Origin: UBA4717 sp045580165
GTDB lineage: Bacteria; Bacillota; Clostridia; Oscillospirales; CAG-272
Reading direction: 5' to 3'
DNA: 11,253 bases
NCBI GenBank assembly: GCA_045580165.1
Contig: JAZNNG010000035.1
Span: forward strand, 1 to 11,253
The notes beneath the pieces are model-generated. The model was not told the DNA's origin. It ran no database searches and saw nothing but the letters and a program-made list of their open reading frames with translations. Position 1 is the first letter of the stretch, and each line of letters starts with the position of its first letter. The translations under genes and the position numbers were made by a program. Shown here one piece after another: positions 1-5,060 of the stretch.

Positions 1-11
1 AGGCGAATATA

Positions 12-89
12 ATATCACTGCGGAACGAAGTGAAGCAATATCACTTTTGCGCAAGCAAAAATATCACGCTGACGAAGTCAGCATATCAC
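12..89. repeat. Array of four ATATCAC motifs separated by small palindromes
   Basis: The heptamer ATATCAC occurs at 12-18, 38-44, 61-67 and 83-89, a spacing of 26, 23 and 22 bases. The spacers are themselves hairpin-like: TTTTGC-GCAA-GCAAAA at 45-60 and GCTGAC-GAA-GTCAGC at 68-82 are perfect 6-bp stems. The first spacer (19-37) pairs only at its ends (TGC/GCA) and next to a GAA loop. The stems differ in sequence while the heptamer and the stem-loop plan are kept, so the pairing seems to matter more than the bases. The array may continue past the left edge. Arrays of this look occur between genes in gut Clostridia as far as I recall; their function is not known to me. It is not a CRISPR because the units are too short and the spacers are palindromic. 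Confidence 0.75.
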
Positions 90-90
90 T

Positions 91-407
91 AAAAGCTTAC
101 GACTCTGAAGTTTTTCGAAATTTTGTAGATGCATTTTGGGCATTTTCGGTCTGTAGACAGATTCGAACCAGCGAAATGCATTTTTTCATATAGATTCCCC
201 ACAGCACCAAATCCGTGGATAGATTCGAACCGCCACACACTTTCCGAAGCCTTTCAAAAACCCTTCCCGTTCAAAATTTATTTACAAAGCCATAGATGCA
301 AAGGCATTTGGGATAGTTTCGTACCAACGAAGTATATTTTCAGTTTAATATTCAAGCCAAAATATAGTTAACATATACGTTTGTCATCTTAAAAATCAAA
401 AATTTTA
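91..407. other. AT-rich intergenic stretch with no supported gene
   Basis: About 315 bases contain no convincing gene. The only open frame of any length (129-371, +, 80 codons) has no ribosome site, an odd composition rich in F, P, S and K, and no recognisable motif. The 11-mer AGATTCGAACC occurs twice (159-169 and 221-231); reversed it resembles a tRNA T-loop, but no acceptor, D or anticodon arm surrounds either copy. The stretch may be remnant DNA or the trailer of a gene beyond the left edge. Confidence 0.5.
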
Positions 408-416
408 TGGTATAAT
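408..416 (+). promoter_or_regulatory. Extended -10 promoter of the XRE regulator gene
   Basis: TGG-TATAAT is a perfect extended -10 element about 54 bases before the ATG at 470. The best -35 hexamer at a 17-base spacing (CTTAAA, 388-393) is poor, which is typical when the TGn extension is present. A TTGTCA at 381-386 is too far upstream (24 bases) to serve. The predicted transcript start is around 423-425. Confidence 0.65.
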
Positions 417-424
417 ATAATCAA

Positions 425-434
425 CCGATATCGG
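425..434. promoter_or_regulatory. CCGATATCGG palindrome, candidate operator
   Basis: This perfect 10-base palindrome lies directly downstream of the -10 box, over the likely transcript start, and is loosely flanked by TCAA (421-424) and TTGA (440-443). XRE-family repressors commonly bind short palindromes at their own promoters, so autoregulation by the adjacent gene is a reasonable inference. Nothing in the sequence proves it. Confidence 0.4.
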
Positions 435-469
435 AAAGCTTGATTACAACTATTTACGGAGGAAAAATT

Positions 470-1585
470 ATGTCAATAGGATCAACTATTAAAAAATTGC
501 GACACGAACACGATATGACACAAGAACAGCTTGCTGCACTTCTAAATATGACACCAGCTGCTATTTCGGCTTGGGAATGTGACAGAAACTCGCCCGACAT
601 TAGCCAAATTCCGCTTTTATCTCACATATTCGGTGTGTCGGCAGATGTTCTGCTTGGCATTGACTTGTCCTTGCAAGAAGAAAAAATTGAAAATATCATC
701 GTAGAAGCCGAAAAGTGTAGTAGTAAGGAAGCGGTAAATATTTATCGACTTGCACTTGCCGAATATCCTGCATCCTATACACTTATGCTGAATCTCGCCC
801 GTTCTCTTGACTATGCAGGAGAACCAGAAACATACAATATCCGTCTGAAAGAAAGAATTGCACTGTATGAAAAAATTCGCGAAGGAACGAAAGACGCATA
901 TACCAAAAACTGCGCGGAAGGTTGGCTGTGTCGCATATACATAAACCAAGGACAGCGTGATAAAGCAATGAACATTGCAGAGAGCGTTCCAAATTTTATG
1001 TTCTCCTACCACGACTTTGAACTTATGTTGGCGCAAGGAAAGGAAAAAATTTATAATATGCATCATAGCATTGAAGGGGATTTTGCTTCTCTTTGTGATG
1101 ATATTTGTTTTATGACTATGATTGAGGTGGATGGAAAACCTTTTTTCACACACGAACAAGCAATTACAATGCTTGAGAAAATACCGAGATTGTATGAGGT
1201 TTTCTACGAGAACAAAGATTATCTTGACGATAGTGTGATGATTTCCTTGGCATACACGCGCATGGCTGAACATTATGCAGAGTTGAAAGATGTAGCTAAT
1301 ACTATACGTTGTATTAAGTCTGCCTTGGAAAACGCAAGAAAGGTAGATGCATACTATGAGGGATTGAACAATGGTCCTTATGGAATAACCGATACATGGG
1401 ATTATCCTCAAATTCCGAAAGAAAAGAGGCACACATCCATTCTTGCAAATCCCGATTTTGACTACCCAACCTGTACGATATGGATCGACAAAGATGGAGA
1501 AAGTCAGGTTCAGCGTTGCATACGAGATTTTTCACATTCAAGATTTGATTTTATTAGAAGTGAGATAGAAAATTATACTACATAG
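470..1585 (+). CDS. XRE-family transcriptional regulator with helical (TPR-like) C-terminal region
   Basis: This 371-residue protein is a probable DNA-binding regulator of the Cro/CI (XRE) type. Residues 4-65 form the helix-turn-helix domain, with the recognition part TQEQLAALLNMTPAAISAWE near 17-36 and the usual tail GVSADVLLGID. The rest is mostly helical, with repeat-like stretches such as IYRLALAEYPASYTLMLNLA (about 91-110) that suggest a TPR-like sensor or oligomerisation part. It has no membrane segment or signal peptide, so it acts in the cytoplasm. ATG 470 is chosen over the upstream in-frame TTG at 440 because GGAGG at 458-462 sits seven bases before it. By eye the gene is more AT-rich than the genes from 2500 onward, which may mean a separate origin. 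Its targets are unknown; self-regulation through the palindrome at 425-434 is the simplest guess. Family assignment is secure, function is not. Confidence 0.88.
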   Translation: MSIGSTIKKLRHEHDMTQEQLAALLNMTPAAISAWECDRNSPDISQIPLLSHIFGVSADVLLGIDLSLQEEKIENIIVEAEKCSSKEAVNIYRLALAEYPASYTLMLNLARSLDYAGEPETYNIRLKERIALYEKIREGTKDAYTKNCAEGWLCRIYINQGQRDKAMNIAESVPNFMFSYHDFELMLAQGKEKIYNMHHSIEGDFASLCDDICFMTMIEVDGKPFFTHEQAITMLEKIPRLYEVFYENKDYLDDSVMISLAYTRMAEHYAELKDVANTIRCIKSALENARKVDAYYEGLNNGPYGITDTWDYPQIPKEKRHTSILANPDFDYPTCTIWIDKDGESQVQRCIRDFSHSRFDFIRSEIENYTT

Positions 1586-1591
1586 ATTTCG

Positions 1592-1675
1592 TTGCAAGCA
1601 TGGCGTTAAAAGTCCGGTAGAACGCGGAACCTTTTAACGTCCATCATCGCCAAGGGGTTAGTCTACCCTCTGCAA
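1592..1675 (+). ncRNA. Candidate structured RNA segment between two genes
   Basis: The stretch after the XRE gene folds on paper into a closed junction. The outer stem is TTGCA/TGCAA (1592-1596 with 1671-1675). A long stacked hairpin has TGGCG/CGCCA (1601-1605 with 1648-1652), TTAAAAG/CTTTTAA (1606-1612 with 1631-1637) and TCCG/CGGA (1613-1616 with 1625-1628). A small hairpin is GGGT/ACCC (1655-1658 with 1665-1668). A terminator follows at 1709-1739, and a TATACT box at 1574-1579 with only a poor -35 could start a transcript near 1586. It could be a small RNA of about 150 nt or a structured trailer of the XRE mRNA. I do not recognise a known family, and pairings were found by eye. Confidence 0.35.
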
Positions 1676-1708
1676 AACCATCGTGCATCTAAATCGGCCA
1701 CACATGAC

Positions 1709-1739
1709 AAAATCCGAGAACAAAGTTCTCGGATTTTTT
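1709..1739 (+). terminator. Intrinsic terminator after the XRE gene / candidate RNA
   Basis: A perfect 13-bp stem (1709-1721 with 1725-1737, core ATCCGAGAAC/GTTCTCGGAT), an AAA loop, and a T run at 1734-1739. It ends transcription from the left before the nucleotidyltransferase promoter. Confidence 0.9.
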
Positions 1740-1768
1740 AATCAAGTATTTCAATTCTCTCAATTTTA

Positions 1769-1777
1769 TGATATAAT
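1769..1777 (+). promoter_or_regulatory. Extended -10 promoter of the nucleotidyltransferase gene
   Basis: TGA-TATAAT is an extended -10 element about 30 bases before the ATG at 1808. The -35 candidate at 17-base spacing (TTTCAA, 1749-1754) is weak. The 16 bases ending in this box (1762-1777) match those ending in the XRE promoter box (401-416) at 15 positions. Confidence 0.6.
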
Positions 1778-1807
1778 TATTTTAATAACATTACACGAGG
1801 CAAACAC

Positions 1808-2467
1808 ATGGTAGACATTACTTCTTTTACAGATACGTTCACGAAGGCACTTGACGATACATTCGGTGAGCGCGTATTCTTTATTGGCTTACAGGGCAGC
1901 TACGGACGCGGTGAGGCAACTGAGACGAGCGACATTGACCTTGTTGTGATTCTCGACAAGCTCACGCCCGTTGATATTGAAGCTTACGGTGCGATGCTTG
2001 ACACACTTCCCCACCGAGATCTTATCTGCGGTTTTCTTTCGGGTAAGGACGAGCTTATTAATTGGGATCCCTCCGACTTATTTCAGTTTTATTACGACAC
2101 CGAGCCGATACGCGGAAGCCTTGACTGTATTATCGAGCAGCTTGGCCGTGACGCCGTAATCAAAGCCATCAAGCTCGGCGCGTGCAACATATACCACGGA
2201 TGCGTACACAATATGCTCTATGACAAATTCGACGATATACTGAAGGTCTTTTACAAATCCGCAGTCTTTACCGTACAGGCTATTTACTATCTGCAAACGG
2301 GAAAATACATCCGCCGTCACGCAGAGCTTTTGAATTCGGTAGAGCCCGATGAAAAAAACATAGTTGAAACACACCTGCATCTTAAGCACGGCGGTGCGGT
2401 CAATTTCCGCGAGATGTCCGAGGAATTATTTGAATGGTCAAAAAAGTGGATAGAGAAAACCAAGTAA
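1808..2467 (+). CDS. Nucleotidyltransferase-domain protein (Pol-beta superfamily)
   Basis: This 219-residue cytoplasmic protein carries the Pol-beta-type nucleotidyltransferase signature GSYGRGEATETSDIDLVV at residues 30-47. It includes the GS pair (30-31), R34 and the metal-binding pair D42/D44. Such enzymes transfer a nucleotide to a small molecule (aminoglycoside-type), a protein or an RNA end; the substrate here cannot be read from the sequence. The C-terminal half is helical, around KVFYKSAVFTVQAIYYLQTG, and resembles the helical domains that follow this fold in kanamycin-nucleotidyltransferase-like and MNT/HEPN proteins. No clear HEPN catalytic RX4-6H motif is seen and no separate HEPN partner lies nearby. 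The start is supported by GAGG at 1797-1800, seven bases upstream. It is monocistronic, with its own promoter and terminator. Alternatives are a resistance enzyme or a toxin-type nucleotidyltransferase. The domain call is firm, the role is open. Confidence 0.85.
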   Translation: MVDITSFTDTFTKALDDTFGERVFFIGLQGSYGRGEATETSDIDLVVILDKLTPVDIEAYGAMLDTLPHRDLICGFLSGKDELINWDPSDLFQFYYDTEPIRGSLDCIIEQLGRDAVIKAIKLGACNIYHGCVHNMLYDKFDDILKVFYKSAVFTVQAIYYLQTGKYIRRHAELLNSVEPDEKNIVETHLHLKHGGAVNFREMSEELFEWSKKWIEKTK

Positions 2468-2472
2468 ATCAA

Positions 2473-2508
2473 GATAGAAAAAGCACCCCTTTGGGTGCTT
2501 TTTCTATC
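2473..2508. terminator. Bidirectional terminator between convergent genes
   Basis: A perfect 16-bp stem (2473-2488 with 2493-2508) has a CTTT loop. It has T-rich sequence on its right for the nucleotidyltransferase transcript and T-rich sequence in the reverse direction for the araC transcript. The araC stop codon (2504-2506) lies inside the stem. Confidence 0.88.
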
Positions 2509-3256
2509 TCTTTTTTCTGTATTCGGACGGTGAGATTCCGCATATTCTCTTAAATTCGCTTGAAAAATGCTTTGTGTCACGGTAGCCGCACATTTCTGCG
2601 ACCTCCTCCACCGAATAGTAGTCGGTCGACAAAAGTGTTCGCGCGTAGTCTATTCTTTTATCTATGATGTACTTCTTCGGGGAAACCTTCATCTCCTTTT
2701 TGAAAAGCTTACACATATACGCATAGCTGATATACGACTTCTCTGCGGCGGCAGTCAATTCAAAGTCGGTTTTTAGGCAGTTTTGCTCAATATACAGCAC
2801 CGACTCGTATATTCTTTTATCTATCGCGTCACTTCGCGTCGCTCTGTAAAGCTCGGCAAAAACAAGATTGAGTATAGACGCGCACTCGCTTTTATACGCG
2901 GTCTCCTTTGACTCCCATTTAGCCAGAATAAGCTCGAAAAGCTCCTTATACCTATCGGGATTCGCAGGCAAATAGTACTCTATCATATCGGAGCTATAAT
3001 TAAAGACGTTCATATGAATTACTATCATACGGTCACGTCTTGAAAAGCGGTTATAGTCAACGTAGGCGGGAAAATAGCAAAGCGAGTCCTTGGACGGCTC
3101 AAACGAGTGCTTTTCGCTTATTATCTCGGTGTCCGATTCAAGTCTGAAGGAGAGCGCGGAGAAATCGCGTCCTGTGTTTATATGCTTTACGGGACCGTGG
3201 TCGATATACATTACGTCAAGTATCTCAAATGCTACGTATTCCTGTTCAAAAATCAT
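2504..3256 (-). CDS. AraC-family transcriptional regulator
   Basis: This 250-residue regulator has an N-terminal cupin-like sensing region (about 1-110), a helical linker, and the twin helix-turn-helix domain of the AraC/XylS family at the C-terminus. The first helix pair shows CKLFKKEMKVSPKKYI at about 182-197. The second has VEEVAEMCGYRDTKHFSSEF at about 216-235, followed by the family's closing GISPSEYRKKR. ATG 3256 is preferred to the upstream TTG at 3292 because AGGGG lies eight bases before it. It is divergent from the GH10 gene, the standard layout for an AraC activator responding to a sugar and switching on the adjacent hydrolase. The ligand is presumably a xylose-containing sugar, which is inferred from the neighbour and not visible in the protein. 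Confidence 0.92.
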   Translation of the reverse strand: MIFEQEYVAFEILDVMYIDHGPVKHINTGRDFSALSFRLESDTEIISEKHSFEPSKDSLCYFPAYVDYNRFSRRDRMIVIHMNVFNYSSDMIEYYLPANPDRYKELFELILAKWESKETAYKSECASILNLVFAELYRATRSDAIDKRIYESVLYIEQNCLKTDFELTAAAEKSYISYAYMCKLFKKEMKVSPKKYIIDKRIDYARTLLSTDYYSVEEVAEMCGYRDTKHFSSEFKRICGISPSEYRKKR

Positions 3257-3282
3257 TACTGTCACCCCTAATCTGTAAAGAC

Positions 3283-3311
3283 AGTATAGCAAAACAGTTC
3301 AAAAAAGTCAA
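3283..3311 (-). promoter_or_regulatory. Promoter of the araC-family gene
   Basis: On the minus strand, TTGACT (3306-3311) and TATACT (3283-3288) are exactly 17 bases apart, and TGC precedes the -10. This is a near-consensus vegetative promoter just upstream of the start at 3256. Confidence 0.8.
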
Positions 3312-3323
3312 CCTTTAGGTTGA
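3308..3323. promoter_or_regulatory. Inverted repeat over the araC -35 box, candidate operator
   Basis: TCAACCT-TT-AGGTTGA is a perfect 7-bp inverted repeat with a 2-base centre. It overlaps the -35 element of the araC promoter and lies about 33 bases upstream of the GH10 -10 box. A protein bound here could repress the regulator gene and activate the GH10 gene. AraC proteins more often bind direct repeats, so another regulator is possible. Confidence 0.45.
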
Positions 3324-3352
3324 TTTCACAGGTGGTTTAATCCGATTTTTTC

Positions 3353-3361
3353 TGTTATACT
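3353..3361 (+). promoter_or_regulatory. Extended -10 promoter of the GH10 gene
   Basis: TGT-TATACT lies about 31 bases before the start codon. The -35 position (TGGTTT, 3333-3338) is poor, as expected for an activator-dependent promoter. Confidence 0.6.
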
Positions 3362-3392
3362 TTAATTACAACAATAAAAAGGAGGCATAAAA

Positions 3393-4748
3393 ATGCTTAC
3401 TGCCAAAGAAAAAAGAGATTTATGGATGAAGGATGCCACAGATCACCGCGATCTTTTAGAGGGACGCGCGGCATCTGACATAGAAAAATACCGCAAGGGA
3501 TACGCAAAAATCAGATTTGTTGACGAAAACGGTGCGCCCGTTGTCGGCAAGAAGGTAAAGCTAACGCAGAAAAGCCACGACTTCAAGTACGGCGCAAACA
3601 TTTTTATGCTTGACGAGTTTGAAAGCGACAAGGACAACGCCACGTACCGTGACATGTTCAAAAAGTATTTCAATCTCGCAACCGTTCCCTTCTACTGGAA
3701 CGGCATCGAGCCCGAGGAAGGAAAGCTCAGATACGACAAGAACAGTCCCAAGATATACCGCAGACCCGCGCCCGAGCTTTGCGTTGAATACTGCGAGGAG
3801 AACGGCATTGACGCCAAGCTCCATTGTCTTATATACGAGTCGTTCAACCCCGACTGGCTTCCCAGACACGATCTTGAAAAGATGGAAAAATTATACGAGG
3901 AGCGCTTCCGTCAGATATCCGAGCGCTTTTCGGGCAGACTCGTTGAGTTCGAGGTAATGAACGAGCTTACGTGGGTTCGCGACAGAGCAGACAAAACGGC
4001 GGTCATTGACAAGCGTGATTTTGTAGAATGGGCGTTTAACCTTGCCCGCAAGTATTTCCCCGAGGACGTACTTGTATTCAACGAAGGTATGCCTGTGACT
4101 GACGTTGCACGCAGAAAATATCTTTCATACTACTTTATGCTTCTTGAAAGATCGCTTCTTAAGGGCGCCGATATGGACAAGATCGGAATTCAGCACCACA
4201 CGTTCACAGGCTCAAGATCAAAAACAGAAGAACAGTACGAAAAGGAACTTATGCGTACTGACAATATGTTCAACCCCGAGACTCTTTTCAAGGGACTCGA
4301 TACACTCGCAGAATTCGGTCTTCCTCTTGAAATTACAGAAATGACAGTTCCCACGTTCGGTGAAACCGACGAGGACGAGGAGCTCCAGGCAGATCTGCTT
4401 GAGGTGCTCTACACCGTATTTTTTGCTCACCCGTCCGTTGACACAGTCGTTTACTGGAATCTCCCCGACGGTTATGCGTACTCCAGAGAAGCGCCCGACT
4501 ATTGGAACGAAAACAACTGTCACGGCGGTCTCTTCCACCACGATCTCTCGCCCAAAAAGTCGGCAACAAGACTTTGGGAGCTTTTCAACAAAAAATGGCA
4601 CACCGAGCTTGAGCTTGAGACAGACGCAAACGGTTACGTTGAGCTTCGCGGCTTCTACGGCGACTATGTTGCCGAGATCGGCGAGGGTAAAGCAGAATTC
4701 GGAATACACAAAAACGACGTTAACGTATACACGGTAGAGGTTGAATGA
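3393..4748 (+). CDS. Glycoside hydrolase family 10 enzyme (endo-beta-1,4-xylanase-like), intracellular
   Basis: This 451-residue enzyme is predicted to hydrolyse beta-1,4-xylosidic bonds, probably in imported xylo-oligosaccharides. Residues 38-72 form a short beta-domain (YAKIRFVDENGAPVVGKKVK). The barrel starts near FNLATVPFYWNGIEPEEGKL (93-112), a GH10 hallmark. The acid/base is E191 in FEVMNEL and the nucleophile E316 in EITEM, each at the end of its usual strand. VYWNLPDG (353-360) supplies the conserved tryptophan. The tail (about 402-451, with ETDANGYVELRGFYGDYVAE) is a beta-domain like that ending some plant GH10 proteins. There is no signal peptide, carbohydrate-binding or anchoring module, so it acts in the cytoplasm. 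The start is fixed by GGAGG at 3381-3385, seven bases away. The divergent AraC gene is its probable activator. The active-site surroundings differ from classical secreted xylanases, so the exact substrate is uncertain. Confidence 0.9.
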   Translation: MLTAKEKRDLWMKDATDHRDLLEGRAASDIEKYRKGYAKIRFVDENGAPVVGKKVKLTQKSHDFKYGANIFMLDEFESDKDNATYRDMFKKYFNLATVPFYWNGIEPEEGKLRYDKNSPKIYRRPAPELCVEYCEENGIDAKLHCLIYESFNPDWLPRHDLEKMEKLYEERFRQISERFSGRLVEFEVMNELTWVRDRADKTAVIDKRDFVEWAFNLARKYFPEDVLVFNEGMPVTDVARRKYLSYYFMLLERSLLKGADMDKIGIQHHTFTGSRSKTEEQYEKELMRTDNMFNPETLFKGLDTLAEFGLPLEITEMTVPTFGETDEDEELQADLLEVLYTVFFAHPSVDTVVYWNLPDGYAYSREAPDYWNENNCHGGLFHHDLSPKKSATRLWELFNKKWHTELELETDANGYVELRGFYGDYVAEIGEGKAEFGIHKNDVNVYTVEVE

Positions 4749-4752
4749 TTTA

Positions 4753-4779
4753 AAAGGCGTTTGCATTGCAAACGCCTTT
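4753..4779. terminator. Terminator after the GH10 gene, probably bidirectional
   Basis: A 12-bp stem AAAGGCGTTTGC (4753-4764) pairs with 4768-4779 around an ATT loop. Weak T-rich sequence follows on the plus strand, and a TTTT run follows on the minus strand. It sits between the GH10 stop and the stop of the araC remnant, so it probably once served both. Confidence 0.75.
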
Positions 4780-4785
4780 ATGTTT

Positions 4786-4995
4786 TTACCAGTTTCTGTC
4801 CCTGTATTCACACGGGGTGTGTCCTATGTGATTTTTGAACACTCTGTTAAAATAGGATACGCTGTTAAAGCCTGCCTTTGTTGCTATCTCGGTAACCGTA
4901 TATTCGGTGTGGTCAAAAAGAGATGCGGCATAGTGTGCTCTTTTGTGGTTAATATAATCACTGTAGCTTTTTCCTACCTTAGCCTTGAATTTTGA
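4786..4995 (-). pseudogene. C-terminal remnant of a second AraC-family regulator
   Basis: Reading the minus strand from 4989 to the TAA at 4786-4788 gives 67 uninterrupted codons of a typical AraC DNA-binding domain. It starts FKAKVGKSYSDYINHKR, continues through TVTEIATKAGFNSVSYFNRV, and ends GHTPCEYRDRNW. That covers the end of the first helix-turn-helix and all of the second. No start codon or upstream three-quarters of the gene is present: the frame meets a stop inside the palindrome at 4993-5039, and beyond that lies the flavoprotein gene. The fragment resembles a different AraC subfamily from the intact regulator at 2504-3256, so it is not a local duplicate. It has no frameshift, suggesting that the loss is fairly recent or that the sequence was simply cut by an insertion or deletion. 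It is very unlikely to be expressed. Confidence 0.85.
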
Positions 4996-5039
4996 TATGT
5001 ACCCCCTTTACTGGACAACAGTGAAGGGGGTACATATCA
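4993..5039. mobile_element. 47-nt palindrome resembling fused insertion-sequence ends
   Basis: The two arms (4993-5013 and 5019-5039) pair over 21 positions with a single T-G wobble around a 5-base GACAA loop. Each arm starts TGATATGTACCCCCTT when read inward. This, and the following ACTGGACA on the left arm, look like the terminal repeats of IS3-family (IS150-type) elements, which begin with TG and carry a C-run and TGGACA. No transposase is present. It lacks a T run on either side, so it is a poor intrinsic terminator. It marks exactly where the araC remnant stops. It may be an IS deleted to its bare ends or a tiny non-autonomous element; the IS link is from memory and untested. Confidence 0.5.
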
Positions 5040-5060
5040 GTTGTTGCGGTCGGTTTTGTT

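Noticed and set aside
12..89. CRISPR array
   Set aside because: Repeat units are 7 bases, spacers are 15-19 bases and palindromic, and no cas gene is present.
159..231. tRNA genes or tRNA fragments on the minus strand
   Set aside because: Only T-loop-like words are present; T-stems have mismatches, and acceptor, D and anticodon arms and the CCA end are missing.
129..371. 80-codon open frame on the plus strand
   Set aside because: No ribosome site, no motif and an odd composition; it probably arises by chance in AT-rich DNA.
440..469. TTG start extending the XRE protein by 10 residues
   Set aside because: The GGAGG site lies between this TTG and the ATG at 470, which it positions perfectly.
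617..1432. Long antisense open frame within the XRE gene (minus strand)
   Set aside because: It is a mirror of the real coding frame, with no start signals and F/C/I-rich low-quality protein.
470..2467. Toxin-antitoxin or defence unit formed by the XRE gene, candidate RNA and nucleotidyltransferase
   Set aside because: The genes have separate promoters and an intervening terminator, sizes and motifs do not match a known system, and no partner such as HEPN is present. Adjacency alone is not enough.
4218..4995. Open frames 4218-4811 (-) and 4741-4995 (+)
   Set aside because: The first is mainly antisense to GH10 and the second is antisense to the AraC remnant, whose minus-strand frame shows clear family motifs.
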